This document shows positions 20,478 through 28,100 of a stretch of DNA of 64,000 bases, piece after piece (positions within the stretch are counted from its first letter, which is position 1; every line of letters begins with the position of its first letter). The notes under the pieces are model-generated. The model made no database searches and was not told the origin of the DNA. It saw only the letters and a program-made list of their open reading frames with translations. The position numbers and the translations under genes were made by a program. Origin of the DNA: Pluralibacter gergoviae ATCC 33028 = NBRC 105706 (GTDB lineage Bacteria > Pseudomonadota > Gammaproteobacteria > Enterobacterales > Enterobacteriaceae). The DNA is taken from assembly GCF_001598855.1 (NCBI RefSeq), contig NZ_BCZS01000012.1:29551-93550 (forward strand), read 5' to 3'.

Positions 20478-20696
20478 TTATTTAATATAAGGCTTATATC
20501 CATTATCTCTATTCTGAGACGCGATAATTACCTCATATGCTTCCTCTGCCCCTCTCATAGCTTTTTCGGCCTCTTGACTACTAATTTCAGACTCTCTTTC
20601 CTTACTAGCAAGCTCTCCAGAGTCATATTTTATATAAAAATTACCATCATCTTTAAGAATATCTATACCGTACTTACTAAATATAACCTCTTTCAT
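20478..20696 (-). CDS. Candidate immunity protein for the Rhs toxin
   Basis: A 72-residue acidic, soluble protein (MKEVIFSKYGIDILKDDGNF at the start), encoded 15 bases after the rhs stop on the same strand. The ATG at 20696 has AGGTG six bases upstream. The gene is much more AT-rich than the rhs core and shares this bias with the toxin tip. Position, size and composition fit the cognate antitoxin of a polymorphic toxin. No signal peptide, so it should act in the cytoplasm, implying a cytoplasmic toxin. The family is unnamed to me. Confidence 0.75.
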   Translation of the reverse strand: MKEVIFSKYGIDILKDDGNFYIKYDSGELASKERESEISSQEAEKAMRGAEEAYEVIIASQNRDNGYKPYIK

Positions 20697-20711
20697 ATAG
20701 AGCACCTATTT

Positions 20712-23700
20712 TCATATATTACTATTTGGCAATTTAGATATCACTGCCTCCGTCACCGGTGTTTGGTCAATAACAGCTTCAGGTATTCCTCCTGAAGTCT
20801 TGCCACCGGGTAGCCAGAACTCATTTGCTCCTGGTTCGTTACCTGATGGCATTCTTAATCCTGATGGATTAGGAATGTCAATTCTAACTGGTGCATCACC
20901 AAGATCACCAGGGCTTAAACCAAGTAAATGTTCAAGTTTAGGGATACTTCCTCCAGATCGTGAAATAAGATCATCAGCAACATGTCTAGGCATTACAAAA
21001 TGGCCACCCGGAGGACCTATTTCTGCACGATTAACTCCCCATGCAATCTTAGATACTCCACCATCAAATTGCGCTAAATGTTGTCTTACATGGGATTCTT
21101 CTAGATACGTTCTTGGGTCAGGGAAGTTTGGCTTTATTTTTCCTTTAACCGCTTTATAAGCATTTGCTGCCGCTTTACTTGAAGAGAAGAAACCTTTTGT
21201 TCTACTCTGAAATTCATTCCAACTATTCTTACAACTCAACCCCCACGGATCCACCCACCCCAGCGCATTCGGCGCATACTGATAAAGGTTTATCCCACCC
21301 GCCAGCCCTATCGGATCCTGCTGCGTAAACCGCCCGCTGTCCGGGTCGTAGTACCGGAACAGATTGTAGTGCAGCCCCGTCTCGCGGTCCAGATACTGGC
21401 CCTGCATCCGCAGGTTCTGCGCGTAGCCGTCCAGCTTTACGCTGCTTTCACTCAGCAGCCTGCCCCAGGCGCTGTTCTGGCCCTCCCAGCGTACCTGCCC
21501 CTCGGCGTCGGTCAGCCGCTCCGGCGTGCCGTTCGGCTGGCAGTGGTACCACAGGATTTCCGGCTGGCTGAGGCCGTCGATGCGCGCCAGCGGCTCGTAG
21601 CTTTCCGGGCCGCTGTAGACGTAGGTCAGCGGCACCTCATCGTGCAGCTCCTGCAGCAGCCGGTAGCCCTCCCACACGAAGCGCACGGTGGTCGTCCGGC
21701 CAACGGCCTGCCCGTCCGGCCGCTGCCGCTGCGTCGTTTTGGCGATGCGCCGGCCCAGCGGGTCGTAGCGCAAGCTGACCCGCGTCTGCGGCCTGTTGCG
21801 GTCCCGCGGCCGGCTGATGACCTCCGTCAGGCGGTGCTCCCCGTCGTAGCGGTACTGCCAGCGGATGTGGCCGTCGTCCTTCTCCGTCGTCCGGCCGTGG
21901 ACGTCGTAGCGCCAGCGGATGCCGTTAAGCTCAGTGACCCGGTTGTGGGCGACCGCCTCCGCCGCCTGGCCGTCCAGCGGGTTCCCCGCCCCGTCCCAGC
22001 GCCACTGCTCCTGGCCCGGCAGCGTGCCGTCCTGTGTGAGCAGGCGCCCGGCGCCGTCGTACTGCCAGCGGTGCCAGCTGAACGGGTTGTCGTCCCGCTC
22101 CTCGCGGATGAGGTTGTTGCGGTAGTCGTAGTCCCAGCGCCGCGACCAGCGCACCGGCGCCGGGCGGTGCGCCCCGCCGGTGAAGACGTCCCGGCGGTGC
22201 AGGCGGCCGAGGCGGTCGTATTCGCTGCGGCTGGTGAGCAGCCCCTGGGTGCGGCCGGTTTCCCGGTGCAGCGCGTCGCGGGTGAAGTCCGTCACCGGCA
22301 GGCCGTCCAGGGCGATGCTCAGCAGGTGGCCGCTGCCGTAATAGAGCTGCTTCAGCGCGCGGCCGTCGGGCAGCTGCAGGGCGGTTTTATTGCCCAGCGC
22401 GTCGTACTCCCACGCAAGGGCGCCGTGCTCGCCCCGCTCCTGCGTGACCCGGCCCAGGGCGTCGTAGCTGAAGGACAGCTCCTGTTCGGCCTGCCGGCTC
22501 CAAGCGTTCTCGCCCAGCGCCGGATGCAGGGCTATCCGGCCGACCAGCCCTGCTGGCGTATAGTGATAGCGCGTCTGCCCCTCCGGCGTGGCGCGGGCAA
22601 CGAGCCGCCCGCCCGCGCTCCAGGCAAAGCGGTGGGTGATGGCATCGGGATGTCCGGCGGCGAAGGTCCGGGCGACGGTGCGCCCGCAGGCGTCGTACTG
22701 ATAGCGGCAGACGACGCCGTCCAGCCCCTCCTCCTCCAGCAGCAGCGAGTCTGCCCCCCAGCGGAAGCGGTACGCCTCGCCGTTCTCATTCTCCAGCGCG
22801 GTCAGACGTCCCCGGCTGTCCCAGCGGCGGCGGACCTCTTCCCCCTGCGGATTGCGGGTGGCGATAAGCCGCCCGGCGTCGTCATAGCGGAACTCGCTGC
22901 GCCTGCCGTCGGCGCCCTCGTGGGCCTCCGGCAGCCCATGCCGGCTCCACGCCAGCGTCTCCAGCCAGCCCTCGGCGCGCTCCAGCTGAACCGGGCGACC
23001 TGCCGCATCGTAGCGGTAGCGGGTCTCTTCCCCGTCGGCGGTCGTGACGCTGTTCAGCCAGCCCAGGGGATGATAGCGGTAGCGCGTCACCCGCCCGGAG
23101 CAGTCCACCTCGCGGATAAGCTGCCCCGCATCGTTGTACTCCTGCATCCGGCGGTTGCCCGCGGCGTCGGTCTCTTCCGTGACCAGACCAGACTCATCCC
23201 GCGTAAGGCGCGTGGTCTGCCCCAGCGCATCGACAATGCGCGTCAGGCCGTGATGTTCATCGTACCAGAAGCGGGTGGATGTCCCGTCCGCCTCGGTGAT
23301 GGCCGTCGGCAGGGCGCGGTGCGCCAGCCACTGCGTGGCGCGGGTGTTGCCCTCCGCGTCAGTTTCCCCGACCCGGTTACCCGCCTCGTCGTAGGTAAAG
23401 GTCGTGGTATTGCCCAGCGGGTCGGTGCGCTGCGTCAGCTGTTCATCGTCGTTCCACGCGAAGCGCCAGCTTTCGCCGCGCTCGTCGATAAAGCAGGTAA
23501 TCAGGCCCTGCGCGTTCCAGTAGTGGCGGCGGGTCTGGCCGTCATACGTCGCAATCGTGGTCAGCCCGGCGTCCAGGTCATACGTAAAGCGGCAGCCGTC
23601 GCCGGTGCTGGTCCGGTTCTCCACCACCCGCCAGTGGTCCAGCTTCTGCCAGCGGTATTCGCTCTCCAGACCGCCCGGCAGCCGGTGCCAGGTCATCAGC

Positions 23701-25223
23701 CCTTCGGCGTTATAGCGGTACTCGCGGGTGACGACGCCTGCCGCATCGGTAACAGAGGCCAGCTGGCCGCCGTCGCTGAAGGCCCAGCGCATCAGCGGCC
23801 AGTGGCGCTCGCCGTCGAAGTGGCTCGCGGAGGTCACCCGCTGCGGGTGGCGGATATCCTCGTAGTGAAGCGTAACGTCAACGGCCAGCAGCGCGTCGTG
23901 GATGCGCACCAGGCGCCCGGCATCATAGCCCATCTCCAGCGCGTTGCCGTATTCGTCGCTCAGGGAGGCCAGGCGCAGCAGGGAAGGGTTATCGCGGGTC
24001 GGCTTAAACAGCCGCCAGACGGCGCCGTCATCGTCGCCAATGGCGACGTCGCCCGCCTCGTTGCGGCGGACAATCACGCCTTCGCTGATGCTGTAGAGGG
24101 GCCGGTCAACGGGGGGAAGAGCAAACGACAGTTCGCGCCCGGTGTCGTCGAACCAGGTAACGCTGCCGTCATTGAGGGTGAGATAGCTGTCAAACACCGT
24201 GGCCCAGCCCCGGCCAAACAGCCCTTCCCGCAGGGTCAGGCTGTTGTAGCTGCGCTGCCAGCGCAGCGGGAAGTGGCCGGGCAGGGAGAAGTCGAGCTCG
24301 TCATCGTCGTTCAGGACCTTGACGCCGGTGGCGGCGTGGACCGGGTGGAAGGAGCCGAATACGGCATTAACGGCCATGTCGGCCAGCATCCCGCCGCCAG
24401 CGGACGCGAGCGCGCAGGGCATATTGCTCAGGATCTTACCGGGGCGGCCGCGAAACAGCGACAGGCCGATCATGGCCACCTGCAGGCCGGGAAGCTTGCC
24501 GCTTTTTATATCGCGCACGGTGAGCGTATCGCCGCCGATAATAACGTTCGGCGAAACGTCATCTGAAACGGTGGCATCGCAGGTCGTCTTGTCCTTTGCC
24601 CGCACGGCGGGCTGACCGTTGATAAAGACGCTTTTTGAGCCTTCGGCAAGGTATTGCGGACCGGAGTGCTTTGAACAGACAACTTTATCCTGCTCCAGCG
24701 GCGAGGTGCCTTCCGCGGCGCTGGCAACCGTCGGCTGCCACATCTCGCTGCCAAAGTGGCCCGCCATCGACAACAGCGCCCCCGCATAGTCGGCGAAGCT
24801 CCCCGGCGACTGGGGCTCAGGCGGCGGCGTATCCGCCGGCGTCAGCGTCCCCGCAGCGCGCGCGGCGGGCAGGCCGTTGGTCATGACGTTGCCTGACCCG
24901 GTGACGATTGTTCCCGCCGGAGACGGGGGAAACAGCATATCGCCCAGGCCGTCAGCGGCTTTGCTGATAAGCTCGCTTGCGCCGGTGACGTTTGCCAGGA
25001 TACCGCCGACAATACCGCTGAGCAGGCAGCTTGAACCGACTGTCGCTACGGCCGTCGCTGCGAGCCCCGCCCCCAGCGCTGGCGCGGCAACGGTAGCCGC
25101 GACGGCGACCGCCGAGCCAATAGCTGCGTAGACGACCCCTTCAGCCACGATACTGGTAATATCGGCAAAGATGCTGGAGTGAATGATCTCATCACCCTGA
25201 CGGGCGGCCTTGTTATCGCTCAT
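20712..25223 (-). CDS. PAAR-domain Rhs effector with variable C-terminal toxin
   Basis: A 1503-residue T6SS cargo protein. Residues 1-80 hold hydrophobic segments (about 29-50 and 52-79) of the kind handled by an Eag chaperone. Residues 95-235 form the PAAR tip region (GTIVTGSGNVMTNGLPAARA; SKSVFINGQPAVRAKDKTTC). YD repeats fill about 300-1290 and build the Rhs shell. The core ends with PNALGWVDPWGL, the usual PxxxxDPxGL boundary where the shell cleaves itself. The toxin tip is residues 1330-1503 (20712-21236), markedly more AT-rich than the core. It contains GPPGGHFVMPRHVADDL and SGNEPGANEFWLPGGKTSGG; I cannot assign a catalytic class. It is preceded three bases upstream by its chaperone gene and followed by its immunity gene. 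Confidence 0.92.
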   Translation of the reverse strand: MSDNKAARQGDEIIHSSIFADITSIVAEGVVYAAIGSAVAVAATVAAPALGAGLAATAVATVGSSCLLSGIVGGILANVTGASELISKAADGLGDMLFPPSPAGTIVTGSGNVMTNGLPAARAAGTLTPADTPPPEPQSPGSFADYAGALLSMAGHFGSEMWQPTVASAAEGTSPLEQDKVVCSKHSGPQYLAEGSKSVFINGQPAVRAKDKTTCDATVSDDVSPNVIIGGDTLTVRDIKSGKLPGLQVAMIGLSLFRGRPGKILSNMPCALASAGGGMLADMAVNAVFGSFHPVHAATGVKVLNDDDELDFSLPGHFPLRWQRSYNSLTLREGLFGRGWATVFDSYLTLNDGSVTWFDDTGRELSFALPPVDRPLYSISEGVIVRRNEAGDVAIGDDDGAVWRLFKPTRDNPSLLRLASLSDEYGNALEMGYDAGRLVRIHDALLAVDVTLHYEDIRHPQRVTSASHFDGERHWPLMRWAFSDGGQLASVTDAAGVVTREYRYNAEGLMTWHRLPGGLESEYRWQKLDHWRVVENRTSTGDGCRFTYDLDAGLTTIATYDGQTRRHYWNAQGLITCFIDERGESWRFAWNDDEQLTQRTDPLGNTTTFTYDEAGNRVGETDAEGNTRATQWLAHRALPTAITEADGTSTRFWYDEHHGLTRIVDALGQTTRLTRDESGLVTEETDAAGNRRMQEYNDAGQLIREVDCSGRVTRYRYHPLGWLNSVTTADGEETRYRYDAAGRPVQLERAEGWLETLAWSRHGLPEAHEGADGRRSEFRYDDAGRLIATRNPQGEEVRRRWDSRGRLTALENENGEAYRFRWGADSLLLEEEGLDGVVCRYQYDACGRTVARTFAAGHPDAITHRFAWSAGGRLVARATPEGQTRYHYTPAGLVGRIALHPALGENAWSRQAEQELSFSYDALGRVTQERGEHGALAWEYDALGNKTALQLPDGRALKQLYYGSGHLLSIALDGLPVTDFTRDALHRETGRTQGLLTSRSEYDRLGRLHRRDVFTGGAHRPAPVRWSRRWDYDYRNNLIREERDDNPFSWHRWQYDGAGRLLTQDGTLPGQEQWRWDGAGNPLDGQAAEAVAHNRVTELNGIRWRYDVHGRTTEKDDGHIRWQYRYDGEHRLTEVISRPRDRNRPQTRVSLRYDPLGRRIAKTTQRQRPDGQAVGRTTTVRFVWEGYRLLQELHDEVPLTYVYSGPESYEPLARIDGLSQPEILWYHCQPNGTPERLTDAEGQVRWEGQNSAWGRLLSESSVKLDGYAQNLRMQGQYLDRETGLHYNLFRYYDPDSGRFTQQDPIGLAGGINLYQYAPNALGWVDPWGLSCKNSWNEFQSRTKGFFSSSKAAANAYKAVKGKIKPNFPDPRTYLEESHVRQHLAQFDGGVSKIAWGVNRAEIGPPGGHFVMPRHVADDLISRSGGSIPKLEHLLGLSPGDLGDAPVRIDIPNPSGLRMPSGNEPGANEFWLPGGKTSGGIPEAVIDQTPVTEAVISKLPNSNI

Positions 25224-25226
25224 GCC

Positions 25227-25667
25227 TTACGCTTCCCGGCGGTTGTTCAGCGTTAAACTCTGTTTGATGGCCTCCCAGCGGGCGGCGTCCTCTTCGGTAA
25301 ACGGACGCAGGGCCGAAAGCGTGAACAGCAGCAGTACCGGCTTATCCGGCACCTGCACCGCCAGCTGCTTCTGCCACAGGCGCTGCCCGTTGCGCTCGAA
25401 GGCGGTCTCCACTTCCGTGCCGGGTAGATCCCGCTGCGGACCGGCCATGACCGGGGTGAACGCGCTCTGCGAAATCTCGCCCATCTGCGTGCGCAGCATC
25501 TCCCACTGGCGGTGAAACTCCTGTTCGGCATTGCTGCCGTCGGGAATAATGCCGCGGCTGACCACCACGGATAAGCCGCTCTGTTCATCGCGCAGAATAT
25601 TCATGCTGGCGTCCTGCCAGCCGGCGGGGAAAAGGGAAAATGAACCTTCCTGAAGGGTGTATTCCAT
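25227..25667 (-). CDS. Eag-type (DcrB/DUF1795) chaperone for the Rhs effector
   Basis: A 146-residue protein of the DUF1795/DcrB fold. The ATG at 25667 (MEYTLQEGSFSLFPAGWQDA) gives the typical length; the longer frame has no likely start. Eag chaperones wrap the N-terminal transmembrane segments of PAAR-Rhs effectors and load them on VgrG. The gene ends three bases before rhs, which carries exactly such segments, so the pairing is secure in kind though untested. Confidence 0.88.
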   Translation of the reverse strand: MEYTLQEGSFSLFPAGWQDASMNILRDEQSGLSVVVSRGIIPDGSNAEQEFHRQWEMLRTQMGEISQSAFTPVMAGPQRDLPGTEVETAFERNGQRLWQKQLAVQVPDKPVLLLFTLSALRPFTEEDAARWEAIKQSLTLNNRREA

Positions 25668-25797
25668 GGTATGAGTCGCTCCTGTAGGGCAATCTTGCAA
25701 TCCGGACTCAGCGCCGAGTTCCGTAGTGAGGTATTAGCAGTGCCTCTGCAATTCGCAGGGCCGTAGCGTGCAGTTAGTGAGTGGAAAGCAAAACAGA

Positions 25798-26301
25798 TTA
25801 TTGTTTATCGCTGATAACTACCTGGCTCAGGCAGTCCGGCTGTTTAACTGCAAAGCTGAAGGTGACGGCCAACCCACTGGCTCCAGCTGATGCGGTATAG
25901 CTGGCAACCTCATTTTGCGAGCCAGCGCGAGGATAGTCGGTCAAGGTAAGATGCGGGTAATGGGCTTTAACGGCATCGAGAGTAATGCAACTGCCCTGCA
26001 GGCTAAAGCTGAGCAGCAATGGCGTGCGCCCGTTCTCTTTGCTGAGGCGAAGTTCAAGATCGCTAATGCGTAGTCCGTCTTCAAGTACCCGATCGCCTGC
26101 GCGATAAAAATTCACATAGGCGTTGCTCTCCACAAGCCTGAAAGTTAATAGCGCACTCACCATAGTTTTGGTAGAAATGAAATTAAGCCTCGCGCTTAAA
26201 ACTGATACAAAGTGCCACAGGTCATCATAGTGTAAACACCGGCCAGTCATCCCCACAAGTAGTATAGCGACCGTAATAAGAATTACCTTAGCATTTATCA
26301 T
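25798..26301 (-). CDS. Hypothetical exported or membrane-anchored protein, fourth gene after vgrG
   Basis: A 167-residue protein with one N-terminal hydrophobic segment (NAKVILITVAILLVGMTG) ending before a cysteine (GRC). The residue before that cysteine is Arg, so it is not a canonical lipobox. The rest looks like a soluble periplasmic domain (FISTKTMVSALLTFRLVESN, LELRLSKENGRTPLLLSFSL). I recognise no family. It belongs to the run of exported proteins between vgrG and eag and may be an immunity or accessory protein. Confidence 0.7.
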   Translation of the reverse strand: MINAKVILITVAILLVGMTGRCLHYDDLWHFVSVLSARLNFISTKTMVSALLTFRLVESNAYVNFYRAGDRVLEDGLRISDLELRLSKENGRTPLLLSFSLQGSCITLDAVKAHYPHLTLTDYPRAGSQNEVASYTASAGASGLAVTFSFAVKQPDCLSQVVISDKQ

Positions 26302-26344
26302 TTACTTATCACATCGATATGTTCCTAGCGCAGATAACACCATT

Positions 26345-26920
26345 TTAATTATCAGGATTAAACACCATCATAATATGACTCACTCTGCCATTCTCAATCT
26401 GGAATGAGACTCTTTTTTCGTCACCATCGTAATATAACCAGTACTGGTTATCACTGAAATCAGGTGTGCCTTTTCCGTACTTTTGGATAAGATAACCTTC
26501 CGTCATTCCTACGCTTATGCCTCGGTAGGTTTTTATTTTCGGCGAGTCTATTGTTAGCTGTGAAACAATATAGCTATCGATACTCCTGTGCTGTTTATCC
26601 CACATAAAATTAGACGTATAAACCTCAAGCCCGGGATAATTATGCTGAAAGTATCTATACCTCTCACCAGCAAAGGAGACTTCACCAACATAATTTTTGC
26701 TGATCTGATACCCCAGATTTTTCTCAACCGATGCGTCCCAGCGGGAGCCAGGACCAATACGCTGATTATTGATGTCAACATAGAGGTCAGATTCAACTAT
26801 GTATCCCTGGACTTGAGCCGCATATACCGGGGCAATAACAAGGCCGAAAAATTGATAGCCAGAGACCATCAGCGCCATAACAAGACAGCTTTTGAAGTGA
26901 ACAGGCATCATCAGCTTCAC
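26345..26920 (-). CDS. Hypothetical periplasmic protein, third gene after vgrG
   Basis: A 191-residue protein with a signal peptide ending near APVYAAQ (about residue 35). The mature part has a GISVGMTEGYLIQKYG element, a helical motif common in small envelope proteins, followed by a beta-rich end (YWLYYDGDEKRVSFQIENGR). AT-rich. It follows the previous gene with one base between, so one transcript is likely. Probably a periplasmic immunity or accessory protein for the VgrG-borne effector; no family name is assigned. Confidence 0.75.
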   Translation of the reverse strand: MKLMMPVHFKSCLVMALMVSGYQFFGLVIAPVYAAQVQGYIVESDLYVDINNQRIGPGSRWDASVEKNLGYQISKNYVGEVSFAGERYRYFQHNYPGLEVYTSNFMWDKQHRSIDSYIVSQLTIDSPKIKTYRGISVGMTEGYLIQKYGKGTPDFSDNQYWLYYDGDEKRVSFQIENGRVSHIMMVFNPDN

Positions 26921-26921
26921 G

Positions 26922-27320
26922 CTAATTATCCTTAATTAAACTATAGTGTTCAGGTGCGCTAATCTCCAAACTGGAAGATTTAACGAGCCGCCATTTTAAT
27001 ACATTATCTTCCAAAGTTATTTTAGCCACGCCTTTTGCACTTTTAAAAGAGGATGTAAACGTGACTTTTGCACCGTTCCCGACGATGACACCGCGAAGAT
27101 TATTCTCGCCATCATCCGGACAATCTATACGCGTCCCCGCTCGGGAGATAAAGCAGTAGCTACCGGTTAACTTATTATCATTCTGCTTCAGCACCAGAGT
27201 CAGCGTTGAACGACCTTCCTGCTCTCCACTCCACCTTCCGCTGAAACGAGTATCAGCTATTGCGTTAACGCTGCTCAATACTCCCATGGAAAGAATCAAC
27301 ATGAACGTTTTCATTTGCAT
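26922..27320 (-). CDS. Hypothetical small periplasmic protein, second gene after vgrG
   Basis: With the ATG at 27320 (MQMKTFMLILSMGVLSSVNA) this is a 132-residue secreted protein, about 110 residues after the signal. The mature domain is beta-rich and lipocalin-like in feel (FSGRWSGEQEGRSTLTLVLK, NKLTGSYCFISRAG), with two cysteines that could pair. It is a plausible inhibitor of a cell-wall enzyme. The frame opens further upstream from a TTG overlapping the preceding gene, but no ribosome site supports that. Confidence 0.75.
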   Translation of the reverse strand: MQMKTFMLILSMGVLSSVNAIADTRFSGRWSGEQEGRSTLTLVLKQNDNKLTGSYCFISRAGTRIDCPDDGENNLRGVIVGNGAKVTFTSSFKSAKGVAKITLEDNVLKWRLVKSSSLEISAPEHYSLIKDN

Positions 27321-27334
27321 AGTAGATATTAAAA

Positions 27335-28096
27335 TCAATTTTCACTTCGTTGCCACGAGCCATTTTGCTGCATAATGACTTTATTATTCTCTATTATCAC
27401 CAAGCTGTTATCGAGTTTACTTAACATATAAACTGTTTTACCATTTTTAAATTTATAACTAATTACCGGGCACTGTTTTCGACCGCAATCCTCGCGCGTT
27501 GCCGTACCTTTTAAGGTGACTGCAGCCCCATCACTTTTACGCGTTGCATGATATGTGGCATCATTACAATAACCTCCAGCCGGACATACTGTTGCCAACT
27601 TTATCAAAAAAGATTTAGTTGAAAAATATTCCGTATCTGCATTTTCTTCACGTTTATCATCCACAGAGCCAAAATTCATATTTTTAAATCGCGCGGCCCA
27701 TAACTTAATGTCCTTATTGACAACTCCACCTTTTACGCTGGATTTATAATGAATAACATTTGATTCAGGCACCACCCATGCACTATAAATTGTACCGTCA
27801 GGGTAGATAACGAAAGCCGAGGCATTTTCCAGATAAAGATCCTGCAACCATCCCTCAATAAAAAGTCCGCCATCTGCTGTTTTATGCGGCTCACCAAAAA
27901 CGTCAAAATTACCGATAAAAGTGGAATAATCTTTCCCAAGAACGTTTTTCAGATCGCCGATTATCGCTTTATCATTAACGACACCACTGACTTTCTCCTG
28001 GCTATTATAGGACTCAACGCTCAGCGCCGCTACTGCATCGACAGCCCTGAAAGAAAAAGTAAGAAACAGAAGAGAAAATACGAGGCTTTTAAACAT
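27335..28096 (-). CDS. Hypothetical periplasmic protein next to vgrG, candidate immunity
   Basis: A 253-residue exported protein from the ATG at 28096 (MFKSLVFSLLFLTFSFRAVD), preceded by AAGAG seven bases away. The longer frame overlaps vgrG and is unlikely. The mature part carries two cysteine pairs (VCPAGGYC; DCGRKQC) and a beta-rich C-terminus (TVYMLSKLDNSLVIIENNK). It starts four bases after the vgrG stop, the position expected for immunity to a toxin fused to VgrG. A periplasmic location fits a cell-wall-degrading VgrG tail. Confidence 0.78.
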   Translation of the reverse strand: MFKSLVFSLLFLTFSFRAVDAVAALSVESYNSQEKVSGVVNDKAIIGDLKNVLGKDYSTFIGNFDVFGEPHKTADGGLFIEGWLQDLYLENASAFVIYPDGTIYSAWVVPESNVIHYKSSVKGGVVNKDIKLWAARFKNMNFGSVDDKREENADTEYFSTKSFLIKLATVCPAGGYCNDATYHATRKSDGAAVTLKGTATREDCGRKQCPVISYKFKNGKTVYMLSKLDNSLVIIENNKVIMQQNGSWQRSEN

Positions 28097-28100
28097 AAAA

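Noticed and set aside
21369..24566. A 1065-codon open frame on the plus strand opposite rhs
   Set aside because: Antisense to an unmistakable YD-repeat protein; long antisense frames are common where GC is high.
19053..25667. A CRISPR array or prophage as explanation for repeats and AT-rich DNA near the rhs end
   Set aside because: No regularly spaced repeats, integrase, capsid or lysis genes are present; T6SS cargo and an IS explain the region.
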